From an uncultured Collinsella sp. (lineage in GTDB: Bacteria > Actinomycetota > Coriobacteriia > Coriobacteriales > Coriobacteriaceae): a stretch of 34,924 bases of DNA. This document shows positions 1 to 10,800 of the stretch, piece by piece. Below the pieces are notes generated by a model. That model was not told the DNA's origin and made no database searches. It saw only the letters and a program-made list of their open reading frames with translations. The DNA lies in NCBI GenBank assembly GCA_900548815.1, contig URLR01000015.1, positions 1-34,924 of the forward strand. The letters are read 5' to 3'. The first letter of the stretch is position 1. Every line of letters begins with the position of its first letter. A program made the position numbers and the translations under genes.

Positions 1-47
1 GAGATAGGAGTCCGTCTCGTGGGCTCGGAGATGTGTATAAGAGACAG
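1..47 (+). other. Illumina Nextera adapter with index (non-genomic)
   Basis: Positions 14-47 match the full 34-nt Nextera read-2 transposase adapter, ending in the Tn5 mosaic end AGATGTGTATAAGAGACAG at 29-47. Positions 1-5 (GAGAT) are the end of the P7 oligo, and 6-13 (AGGAGTCC) sit exactly where the i7 index belongs. That octamer is the reverse complement of the N705 index as I remember it. These bases are a library artefact left on the contig end. An open reading frame through them gives the well-known spurious MCIRDR peptide. Genomic sequence starts at 48. Confidence 0.97.
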
Positions 48-161
48 GTCTTTATGGATAAGGGCGTGGTGCTCGAGGACGCCGCGCCGGCCGAGCTCTT
101 TGGCAACCCCAAACACCAGCGCACCCGCGAGTTCCTCTCGCGTTATCTCAACGACAAATAA
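48..161 (+). CDS. Amino-acid ABC transporter ATP-binding protein, C-terminal fragment
   Basis: Only the last 37 codons are present; the 5' part is cut by the adapter at the contig end. The peptide starts VFMDKGVVLEDAAPAELFGN and ends SRYLNDK. This matches the end of GlnQ/HisP-type polar amino-acid ATPases: the strand after the H-loop (FMDKG), the (A/T)PxE(L/I)F turn, and the NPKHxRTREFL helix. In the family this subunit hydrolyses ATP to power uptake by a membrane permease with a binding protein; those partners would lie upstream, outside the window. A terminator follows 8 nt after the stop. Substrate cannot be inferred from this fragment. Confidence 0.8.
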   Translation, partial: VFMDKGVVLEDAAPAELFGNPKHQRTREFLSRYLNDK

Positions 162-169
162 TGCAAGCG

Positions 170-208
170 AACGTGGCAAAGGGACCGCCTCTTTGCCACG
201 TTGTTTTT
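170..208 (+). terminator. Rho-independent terminator of the ABC transporter gene
   Basis: A perfect 12-bp stem, AACGTGGCAAAG (170-181) with CTTTGCCACGTT (191-202), has a 9-nt loop and is followed by GTTTTT (203-208). The next gene's ribosome binding site (GGAGG, 209-213) starts on the very next base, so the terminator and the leader of the M20 peptidase gene are fused. Confidence 0.9.
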
Positions 209-218
209 GGAGGAAGGC

Positions 219-1646
219 ATGGCCGAGGTTTGGCGCTTCTTTGCGCACGAGGATGATTTTGCCGATATCGACGAGGTCGGCGCGTGCGAGCGCCTGGGCC
301 GCGTGCTGTCGTTTCCGACGATTTCGAGCATGGATGCCCAGACGGTGGACTGGCAGCCGTTCGACGACCTGCGCGCCTATATGCAGCAGGCGTGGCCGCG
401 CGTATTTACAGCGGGTAAGGTCGAGCTCATCGATCATTCGCTATTGGTGACGCTTAGCGGTTCCGACCCTGCCCTCAAACCCGTCATGCTCATGGGTCAC
501 ATGGACGTGGTTCCCGTGGTACCCGGCACCGAGGCTGACTGGACGCATGCCCCCTTTAGCGGACATGTGGACGACACCTACATTTGGGGTCGCGGCGCCA
601 TCGATATGAAAGACCAGGTCGCAGGCATTCTCGAGGCGGTTGAGTATGCGCTCGCGCACGGCTGGGAGCACAAGCGTACCCTGCTGCTCGCCTTTGGCCA
701 GGATGAGGAGACCACGCAGTACGGCGCGGGGGCGATCGGTCGTGTGCTCGAGGAGCGTGGCGTTGAACTTGAATATCTGATCGACGAGGGTGACTACCGT
801 ATTGTTTCGGCTGCCGAGTATGGCGCGGGCGAGGGCTGGCTTATGCATGCCGACCTCGCGGAGAAGGGTTACGCCGATATCATACTCAAGACGAAGAGTG
901 AGGGCGGGCATTCGTCCAACCCCTACGGCGGCACATCGCTCGAGGTGCTCAGCCGTGCCATCACCGCAATCTGCGATATCGAGTGGCCGACGCGCGTGAC
1001 CGACTTGCTTGCCGCTCAACTCGTCGAGTTGGGGCTCTACACGGCCGATGAAATTGCCGCCAACGGGGATGCCATTGTCCGCGATTGCCTCGCCAGCAAA
1101 AAGCTCTATCCGCTGGTGACGACCACCTGCGCGCCCACGCAGATCGAGGGTGGCAGCACCGGCGCCAACGTAATGCCGCAGGATATGTGGGCCAACATTA
1201 ACTTCCGCATGCTCGAGGGTACGAGCGTGGTCGACGTTGTGGCGCGCTGCCGTGAGGCGGTTGCCGGGGCGGACCTTGCCGGTTGTGTCGAAGTGGAGCT
1301 GGGCCCCGGCAGCTCCGAGCCTTCGCCGTCTCCGCGTGTCGGTGGACCGGGGCTCGAGGCCGTTCGCGCCATCGCCGCCCGCTATTTCCGTGATCCAAAG
1401 GGGACGGAGGAAAACGGACCGAGTGCGACGGGCGGGGCTCCTGTGAGCATCGTGCCCTCGACCGTGATTGGTGCAACCGATGCCGCCAACTACCAGCGCA
1501 TTTGCCACGAGTGCATCCGCTTCTCCGCCTTTGTGGTCGACGATGACGAATGCGACCGCGGCGTCCACGGCACCAACGAGCGCATCACCCGTCGCGCCTA
1601 CCTCCAAGGCATCCGCTTCCTCATCGCCCTGCTCCACACGCTCTAG
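219..1646 (+). CDS. M20 family metallopeptidase (carboxypeptidase S / PM20D1-like)
   Basis: A 475-aa di-zinc amidohydrolase of the M20 family. Visible in order: the first metal ligand in GHMDVVPV; the bridging aspartate in WGRGAIDMKDQ; the catalytic and metal glutamates in FGQDEE; the DEG segment; and GHSSNP in the lid domain, whose His completes the active site across the dimer. The length and the HAPFSGHVDD...WGRGAIDMK arrangement fit the Gly-X carboxypeptidase/PM20D1 branch, which cleaves or forms N-acyl amino-acid bonds, better than short DapE or PepT enzymes. No signal peptide is seen, so it is probably cytoplasmic. The ATG at 219 is preferred over an upstream in-frame TTG at 201, because GGAGG (209-213) sits 5 nt before it and the TTG lies inside the terminator stem. 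It follows an amino-acid transporter, which suggests peptide or acyl-amino-acid salvage; the substrate is not known. Confidence 0.88.
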   Translation: MAEVWRFFAHEDDFADIDEVGACERLGRVLSFPTISSMDAQTVDWQPFDDLRAYMQQAWPRVFTAGKVELIDHSLLVTLSGSDPALKPVMLMGHMDVVPVVPGTEADWTHAPFSGHVDDTYIWGRGAIDMKDQVAGILEAVEYALAHGWEHKRTLLLAFGQDEETTQYGAGAIGRVLEERGVELEYLIDEGDYRIVSAAEYGAGEGWLMHADLAEKGYADIILKTKSEGGHSSNPYGGTSLEVLSRAITAICDIEWPTRVTDLLAAQLVELGLYTADEIAANGDAIVRDCLASKKLYPLVTTTCAPTQIEGGSTGANVMPQDMWANINFRMLEGTSVVDVVARCREAVAGADLAGCVEVELGPGSSEPSPSPRVGGPGLEAVRAIAARYFRDPKGTEENGPSATGGAPVSIVPSTVIGATDAANYQRICHECIRFSAFVVDDDECDRGVHGTNERITRRAYLQGIRFLIALLHTL

Positions 1647-1647
1647 C

Positions 1648-1660
1648 ATGCGACAAAGGG
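1648..1660 (+). repeat. Left arm of 13-bp inverted repeat flanking the adhesin island
   Basis: ATGCGACAAAGGG at 1648-1660 recurs in exact inverted orientation as CCCTTTGTCGCAT at 13231-13243. The pair brackets the adhesin gene and the transposase remnant. Beyond the 13 bp the flanks are similar but not identical (ACTGAG against TCAGTC). The copy starts one base after the M20 peptidase stop. It resembles half of a REP-like GACAAAGGG/CCCTTTGTC hairpin. The rest of the gap up to 1832 holds a small hairpin (CCGAT-TTC-ATCGG, 1667-1679) and no promoter I would defend. Confidence 0.6.
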
Positions 1661-1832
1661 ACTGAGCCGATTTCATCGGTAATGAGACAAAAACTGTCAT
1701 AGAATAAGACTAAGATATCTTAAGAGACATATGCTGGGGTTGGTATTCCTTGAACGACTGCGGGCATGTGCCAGACTGCCTCGGCCCCCGGGGAGCACCC
1801 GGGCAGGTCGCCGTGTGACTGGGGAGGAAATT

Positions 1833-4800
1833 ATGCAGGAGCTCAGAGAGACGACGTCTCGACTCGTGAATAATGCTACCGGGGGGGGGTGTCTAAGCAG
1901 GGAACTTCCTGGTGAACACCGGCCGCGCGAGCGGTGGTCCGTCATGTCTTATGGCCGTCGTCGTGGGCTGCGCCCGGTCTCGCCATATGTGATTGTTTTG
2001 GCCCTCGCCGTCGCGCTGACGGCGAGTTTCTTCCTGCCGACCCGTGCGGAAGCGGCGTTTTCGGACCACACGGTTACGACGATTTCGCCTTCGGGGACAA
2101 CAATCAACCTGTTTGATTACTGGGTGAATCCCGATGATCACCTGTCGGTTTCCGGCAACGGCGGCATCAACGCAAACCACCGGTTCCAGTTTAACGACGG
2201 CCAGGGTGGTGAGTCGCTCAACCGTTGGACGGGCGGCGAGAACCCGCAGTCCGGCATCGTCAGCAACACGCTTTTCGACGGCTACCCGCGGCTTTCCGAT
2301 ACCTGGGGCGGCAAGTCCCTCCGCTATCTGTTCGATTCCTCTGCCCAGACCGGCAAGACGTCCCATTTTGGCGTGACGGGCCTCCTCCAGGCTCAGGGCG
2401 GCTACTACGTCTATGACAGCACCCACAACTACGCAGCCTACAACGCTAACAAGAATGCCTTCGACATCTATGACACCGGGGGCGTTGGCAATTCGTCCCA
2501 CCAGGGTCAGTTCTTCCCGTTCGACGCGGCAGACAAGGTGTTCAATGAGGAAAACGACCGGCTCGTCCAAAATGGCATCACGGCAGACAACACCGCGAGC
2601 TACAACGGTGGCAAGCCCGTCAACCATCACTTCGGTCTCTCAATGTCCACGCGATTCGTGCAGCCCGACGGCGGCAAGACGAACAAAGATGAGGACATGA
2701 CCTTCGAGTTCGCCGGCGATGATGATGTCTGGGTGTTCATCGACGATGTCCTCGTGGGTGATATCGGCGGTATTCACGACCGCGCGAGTCTGAACATAAA
2801 CTTTAAAACGGGCGACATTAAGGTGAACGGCAAGAGCGACGGCACGCTGCTGAGCAAGTACCAGAAGGCGGGCAAGGACGGCGACACGAGGTGGTACGGC
2901 AGCACCTTCGCCGACGGCACCAACCACACCCTCAAGTTCTTCTACCTGGAGCGCGGCGCCCTCTACTCCAACATGGAGCTCAAGTTCAACCTCGTGACGG
3001 TGCCCGAGTCCGACATCATAAAGTTCGACCAGGACGGCAAGTTCGTACAGGGTGCCGAGTTCCAGCTCTATAAGACCGATAAGGACTTCAAAACCGAGGG
3101 CGCGCTTCTCGGCTCCGGCACCACGGACGAGGCCGGCTGCCTAACGCTCACGAACGACGATGGCAGCGGCGTCATCAACTTCGACGATCTCTACAACAAG
3201 GATCACAGCAATAAGTACTACCTCCTGAAGGAGACGAGCGTGCCCAAGGGATACCGCTCGAATCTCACGACGACGGATGGCAGCATGCGCCTCGAGTACG
3301 AGCCCACGAGCGACAAGAACGGCGCGGGCGGCGTCATCATCAACCGCGGCGGTATGGACGCGGGCAGCGCCGTGTGGCGGACGGGTGCGTTCGCCGGCGC
3401 GAAGGAGACCATCACCGCGCCGTCGATCGTGTACAAGGCGAATGATGACCTGACGAAGTCCAACGACGCTGTCAGCCTGGACTCCGGCATACTGTTCGCT
3501 GTGGTGCTCAAGCGCGATAAAAGCGCAAGCATCAAAGATCCGAGCAGTTGGTACGCCGTGTCGGGCGACCCATCGACGGGAGCGGGATACACCCTCGCCA
3601 AGGAGCCGGGCACGGCCGGCGCTATCGAGGCGGCGAAGAAGGACCTGCACGCCTTCACGCTCAACACGAGCGGCCAGTACCAGGTAGAGATTCAAAATCT
3701 GCCCGGTGACATCTCCAAGTACTACTACTTGCTGAGCGGTGAGGCCCGCAAGGATGCCGAGTACACGGTGGCCATCTACCACACAACGGCGAGATCGATC
3801 GGCGACGCGACGCCTAAGAACACCGTCCACGTGTACAGCGACGACATCGCAGACGGCACGAACTTCAAGCGGCAGTTCGCCACGCGCCTGCTCGTCACGA
3901 ACATCCAGAATCGCCTGTTCGTGCAGAAAACCGATACCGAGGGCAACCCCGTAGACGGCGCAGCGTTCGGCTTGTACAAGGCGACAACGGACGCGAACGG
4001 CAAGGTTGTGCCCAAGGACGATCAGGGCCCCTATGACACCCTGACGACGGGGTCGGTCGACAACCCGGTCCGGCTCGAAGGGGCGGGCATATTCCCGTGT
4101 ACGAGCGACGGCAACAAGCCGCTCAAGAATGGCACCTACTTCCTAAAGGAGGTCTCGGCGCCCAAGGGCTTCCTGCTTAACGACACGCTCACCAAGGTGA
4201 TTGTGGACGATGACGGCGTCCATGCCGATGCTGGTACGGACGATGACGGCGTTTCGACGTTCGTGGGCCCGTGCGCGCTCATGAAGAGTCTGGGCCAGTT
4301 TGGCGCAGAGGGCGACATCGACAACACGCTCACGTGGATCAAGGGTACGCGGCAGACCTCGAATGGCGAGACCAATGTTAAAGGCAACCTGACGTGGACC
4401 GATGTCGAACCCGTGGGTGCAGACGACACAGTGCACCTCAAGTACGGCGCTAACGGACGCATGTACCAGTATGGGCCCACCGAGGAGGGCAAACCCTACC
4501 GCCTGGAGACCGAGACGGGCTGGATACGTATGGGTATCACCCAGGACGAGCAGCCCAAGGGAATCACGGCGAAGGGCGCCCGCGCCGACTTGGGCGCCAT
4601 GAACCTGAACGCCCTGTTCACGGGCACCACCTGCGTGCGCGTGGCGAACGAACGCGAGGCGAGCCTCGAGGTGACGAAGAAGGTCGTGGTGCCCGATGGC
4701 CTGACGGGCAATAAGGACGCGGGATTTACCTTTAAGTTCACCGTGCCAAAGGGGAAGACGTACAAGGCTGCGGTGTTCGAGAAGGCGGGTACCGTCGATG

Positions 4801-7800
4801 AGAAGCAGGTCGGCAACGTGTTCGACCTGACAAATGGCTATTCGCAAACCATCAAGGCCGACGAGACGATTCGCGTGTACGGACTTGGCGAGGGCGACGA
4901 GTACACGGTGCAGGAGCTGACCGGCGCAGACGAGATGCCCGCGGGCTATAAGCTGACCGGCCGCAAGCAGGGTGACAAGAATCTGACCGGCGTAGGCGAT
5001 GGTATCATCACCGGTAAGATCGCGAAGCAAAATACCGACGGCACGCTGGCCGAAGACAACAAGCTGGTGTTCACCAACAGCTACAGCGTGAAGTCTTCGG
5101 TGACGCTCACCGGCATTCGGGCGCAGAAGGTGCTTCAAGGCCGCAAGTGGACTAAGGCCGACAGCTTCGACATCTATCTGCGCGCTGCCAAGGGCACGCC
5201 CATGCCCGGGGGCTACAAGGGCGTATCCGGCGTGCCCGGATACGTCCAGGTGGTCAAGACCGTCAACAATGGTGATGAGTTCGACTTCGGCCAGATTACG
5301 TACAAGAAGCCCGGCACGTACACCTATACGGTGGCCGAGCGGACGCCCGACGAGCATGACTCGTCCTGGCTGCCCGGCTTCGGCTACTCGAGCGCCGGGT
5401 ACACGGTGACGGTGCAGGTGGACGACACGGGCAGGGGTACGCTGTCCGAGCCGGTTGTCACTATGGCTCGCAACGGCGACGATGATGGCGCCCACCACGA
5501 CCCGGCCGTGCCAGTCGATAACAAGGTCGCGGTGTTCACCAACAAGTTCAGCACCGACACCAAGACAATCTCATTTAACGCGCAGAAGTCGTATACCGAC
5601 GAGTCGGGCGACAACCCGCTTGCCGCGGGCAAGTTCACCTTCGAGCTGAAGGCGCTGGGCGGCCTGGCCAACAGCGCGGTGGGGGCTGCCCCCATCAAGT
5701 TCAATGACCTGAGCTACACGGTCAGTGCGAACGACGCGCCGATGCCCGCCGACGGCGTGACGACCGCGGAGAACGATGGCGGCGGCATTGCGGCTTTCCC
5801 GCAGATCACGTTCACCGCTGCCGACCAGAACACCACCTACGTGTACCAGGTGACGGAGCAAGCTGGTTCCGATGCTTCGACAACGGGCGGCATGACGTAC
5901 GACACCACCGTGTACTACGCGATGGTGCAAAACACGCTCGACGACAAGGGCCAATTGTCCTCCACGGCCACGTATTGGAAGGCCGACGGCACGCAGCTGA
6001 CGGACACGGGTGGATATATCCCGTTCAAGAACACCTACACGGTGGCCCAGACGATGTTGGCACCGGTTACTGTGCAGAAGACGCTGGCTGGGCGTGCGTG
6101 GGAGCAGGATGACAAGTTCGATTTCACGCTGACGCCAGCGGATGACGCCACGATGAAAGCGGTTAAAAACAAGGTCGTTACTCAGAAGAAGGCTGCCGAC
6201 TCCGATGAGACTGGCGATTTGACGACTAAGGTCGAGATCGCAGGTCCCGGCGACTCGATGCGCACCACCCCGTTCGGCACGGGCGACCTTGTGTTTACCA
6301 GGCCGGGCGTGTATACGTTCAAAGTGAACGAGACGAGGCCGACCGACGCGGACAAGACCGGCATCAGCTATGACGACCATACGTCCACAGTGACGTACAC
6401 AGTGACCGATATCGAGAACGGCACGCATACCGGTAAGCTGACCGCGTCGGTTGCGTACGACAACAAGCAGGCGACGACGGATGCCGACCGGCAGGTGACG
6501 GGTGCTGCCGCGTTTACCAACACCTATGCGGCCTCCGGTACCTACGCGGGCATCGATGTGACCAAGACTCTGGTTGGTACCCCGCTGGAGAATGGCAGGT
6601 TCCCGTTCACCATCGAGGCGATGACGTATAACGGCACGAAGGCCCCGGAGCCGGTTGATTCCGATAAGTCGTTCACGAACACCGTGGGCAAGGATGACGG
6701 TGACGATACGCAGACCGCCACGATGTCCGGTAAGCTGAAGATGAACTTCACGCAGCTGAGCTACAACAAGATGTACGTGTACAAGGTGTCTGAGGTACAT
6801 GACGCCAACGCTGCTGGATACACGTATGACACCGAGTACCCCGGTGATGCCTTCGTGCTCATCGCGGTGAAGCCGAATCCGGACAACAAAGGCCAGCTCT
6901 ACACCAAGACGACCATCGTGAAGGGCCCGGACGTGACGGCGCTCGTTGGCGTGGGCGACAACGTTGATGCGCTGACGGCCGAGGCGATTAAGGGCCTTAA
7001 TACCACGACCAACTACGTGCAGACGGTCTCGAGTCGCGGTGCGAAGCCCGCTACGCCTATCGTCCCGTTCAAGAACGAGTACAAGGTCGAGACGGTTGAG
7101 TACGGTGCGAAGGCCGGTCTACAGATTGAGAAGAAATTCACCGGCACCGGTGATGCGAGCAGAACATTCAGCTTTACGGTGACGCCCGAGGACTATCAGG
7201 CCGAGGGTCAGGATGGCACGAAGTTCATCCTGACCTCCGCCGACGCCGCGGCGAAGAAGCTCGACATCACGGGCGGGGCGGAGACCTTCAAGATTCCCGA
7301 GATGAAGCTCGGGGACACCAAGACCGTGAGCTTGCTGCCGAAGGGCTTGCAGTTCACACACGACGACGTGAGCAATGAATGCCGCGCCAACGTCTACCAA
7401 TACAGGGTGGAAGAGAACGTGCCGAAGCCCGTCCCCGCCGGCTACACCTACGACAAGACGGTCTATACCGTCAAGATCGCAGTGTCCGACAACGGCGACG
7501 GCACACTGAAAGTCGAGACGACGGTTCTGAACAGTGATGGCAAGAGGGTCGATTACCGTAAGTTTGCCCCCGGCGCCTCGCTCGAGGACAACACGGCGAC
7601 TATTCCGTTCGAGAACAGCTACAAGACGGTCGCCAGCGACGAGCTGACCCCGCAGGTAACGAAGAAGATTTCCGGCACCGAGAGCACGGACAAGAAGTTC
7701 TCGTTCACGCTGACTGCCACGTCGGAGACGAAGGATAAGATTGCCGCCGGCGATCTGAAGGCTGACGGCCTGAAGGGCGACACATCCTCGGAGTCCAAGA

Positions 7801-10800
7801 CCACGGAGGGGAAGATCACCAGCAAGGACGGTCAGCCCCTCAGCTTCTCCGGCATGCAATTCAACAAGGCAGGCGACTACACGTTTACGCTCACCGAGGC
7901 CCACGGGGAAGATGACGATCCTAATACGACTGGTGTGCAGAACGCCGGTTGGACGATGGACGATTCCACCTACACCGTCACGGTGAAGGTTGAGGACAAG
8001 AATGCCAAGCTGACTGTCACAGGCGTGGCGGTGGAAAAGGACGGCGATGACAAGAGCGAGACGCTTGAGGTCAAGAACGGCAAGGTGAACCTCGTCACCT
8101 TTACCAACAGCTATGCCGCGAAGGGTTCCGTGACCCTGGCGGCGAAGAAACGCTTTACGGGCGGTGCGCTCGCGGGGAACGACTTCTCGTTCGCTCTGTA
8201 CAAGGGTGACAAGACGGAAGGCACGCCCATTGAGACCGGCACAAACGACAAAAACGGCAACATTACCTTCCAGCCCATCAACTACACCGAGTCCGGTGAC
8301 TACGAGTACACCATCAAGGAAGTTACCGGTAACGACCAGACCATCGTCTACGACGGTCAGAAAGTGAAGGTCAAGGTCAGCGTCACCGATAACAAGAACG
8401 GCACGCTGGACGCAACCGCTACCTACGACGGCGATGAGGCTGTGCCGACCTTCACCAACGCGAAGCCGACGGCCGATGCAACCATCGAGGCAAAGAAGAC
8501 CCTCACGGGCAAGGACCTGACGGAAGGCGCGTTCAACTTCGGCCTGTACCAAGGCGACGCGTCCACGGGTAATCCCGTCCAGCTCGCCCAGAACGACAAG
8601 GATGGCAAGATCAATTTTGCTCTCACCGGTCTGACCATCGGCGAGTACGACTACATACTCAAGGAGGAGAACGTCGGTGCCGATCCGACTATCACCTACG
8701 ACACCAAGGCGGTGAAGGTTCACGTCTCGGTGAAGGCGGAGGGTGGCAAGGCGAAGGCGACCGTCACTTACGACGGCAAGAACGATGCCCCGACCTTCGA
8801 GAACACGTATCAGCCCGCCGAGACCTCGGTGGCGCTCGCGGCGAAGAAGACCTATGTGAAGTCCGACAGCACGCCGGCTGCGCTCAAGGGCGGCGAGTTC
8901 ACCTTCAACCTGTACAAGGGCGATTTGACGGCTGAGCAGCTGAAGGGCAAGCAACCCATCCGGACCGCTGAGAACGGCGAGGACGGCACCGTTACCTTCC
9001 CGGCCATCGACTACACCAAGGCCGGCGAGCACAAATACACCGTCGCGGAGCAGAAGGGCGACCTGTCCCACGTGACCTACGACGCTACGGTGCACCATGC
9101 CGTGGTGACGGTCGTGGACAACGCCGGCAAGCTGGAGGCGAGCGTCACCTACGACGACGGCAAGACGGATGCCCCCACCTTCAAGAACACCTATACCGCA
9201 AAGGGCTTCGCGGAGCTGACGGCGACCAAGGTCGTTGCGGTCGCGCCGGGCTTCACGCACGACACCAAGCTGAAGGGCGGCGAGTACACCTTCGACCTGA
9301 AGGATGCCGCCGGCAACGTGCTCGACACTGCGACGAACAAGGCCGATGGCACGGTGAAGTTCACGCGCGACTTCGAGCTCTCCGACCTGGACGGCGCCGC
9401 GAGCAAGGACTTTACCTACACCATCGCGGAGAAGCCGGGCACGGAGCCGGGCATGCTCTACGACACCCATGCGCTCATCTACAAGGTGACGGTCGCGGAC
9501 GATGGCACCGGCACGCTGAGGGCCACACCGCAGGTAACGAGTGGAGACAACTCGCAGACCTTCATGAACACGTACCACCCGAAGGAGACCTCGGTAACGC
9601 TCAAGGCGACGAAGCGCTTCACGGGCGGCGACCTCGCAGGGGGCGACTTCACGTTCCAGCTGCTCGACAAGGACGGCAGCGTGGTCCAGACCGTCCAGAA
9701 TGACAAGGGCGGCAAGGTCACCTTCCAGGCAATCGGCTACGACACGCCGGGCGATCACGACTACACCATCAAGGAGGAGAAAGCCGGCCAGACCGTTGAC
9801 GGCGTGGTCTACGACGCCAAGGAAGTCAAGGTCCACGTCAAGGTCACCGATGAGAAGGGCGAGCTAAAGGCGGTCGCCACCTACGGCGGCGATAAGGCCG
9901 TGCCGACCTTCACCAACGCGAAGCCGACGACGGACGTTGCCGTCGAGGCCACGAAGACCCTCGCGGGCAAGGCACTGACGGACGGCGCGTTCGCCTTCGG
10001 CCTGTACGACCAGGCCGGCAATGAGGTCGCCAAGGGCACCAACGACCGGGGCGGCAAGGTCAAGCTGGCCGTCAAGAACCTGAACCTGGGCGAGTACGAC
10101 TACACGCTCAAGGAGGAGAAAGCCGGCCAGACCGTTGACGGCGTGCTCTACGACGCCAAGGAAGTCAAGGTCCACGTCAAGGTAGAGCAGGACCAGGGCG
10201 ACAACAACAAGGCGAAGGCGACCGTCACCTATGACGGTGTCGCTACGGCTCCCACCTTCAACAACACCTACGACGCAAAGGGTTCCGTAACCCTGACGGC
10301 GACCAAGACCATCAAGGTTGCGGACGGCTTCGATCACACGACGAAGCCTGCGGACGGCGAGTTCACCTTCGACCTGAAGGACGCTGCCGGCAAGGTGCTC
10401 GACACCACGATGAACAAGGCCGATGGCACGGTGAAGTTCACGCGCGACTTCAAGCTCGCCGACCTGGGCGGCGCCGCGAGCAAGGACTTTACCTACACCA
10501 TCGCGGAGCAGCCGGGCGCGGAGGCCGGCATGGTTTACGACAATCATGCCCTCACCTATACGGTGACGGTCACAGACGGCGGGAACGGAGCACTGAATGC
10601 GAAGGCGATCGTGACGAGCACATCAGGCCCGGAGACCTTCACCAACATCTACCAGCCGGCCGCGACCGGCCTGGCCCTCGGTGCGCAGAAGAGCTACGTG
10701 AAGAAGGACGACAACACGCCGATCGTACTCAAGGGCGGCGAGTTCACCTTCGATGTGTACGAGGGCAACCTGACGGCTGAGCAGCTTGCCGGGGCCGAGC

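Noticed and set aside
19..450. 143-aa reading frame at the contig start beginning MGSEMCIRDR
   Set aside because: Its start is encoded by the Nextera adapter and the rest is out of frame with the ABC transporter fragment and the M20 peptidase.
441..1700. 419-aa antisense reading frame opposite the M20 peptidase
   Set aside because: It mirrors a gene with complete metallopeptidase motifs; long antisense frames are common in GC-rich DNA and its residues show no domain.
1731..1832. Upstream ATG at 1731 as the adhesin start
   Set aside because: It lacks a good ribosome site, and the extra 34 residues are basic with no signal-like character; ATG 1833 has GGGGAGG at ideal spacing.
7119..9836. 905-aa antisense reading frame within the adhesin
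   Set aside because: It is a by-product of the codon bias and repeats of the adhesin; low-complexity valine/arginine/leucine-rich text without domains or ribosome site.
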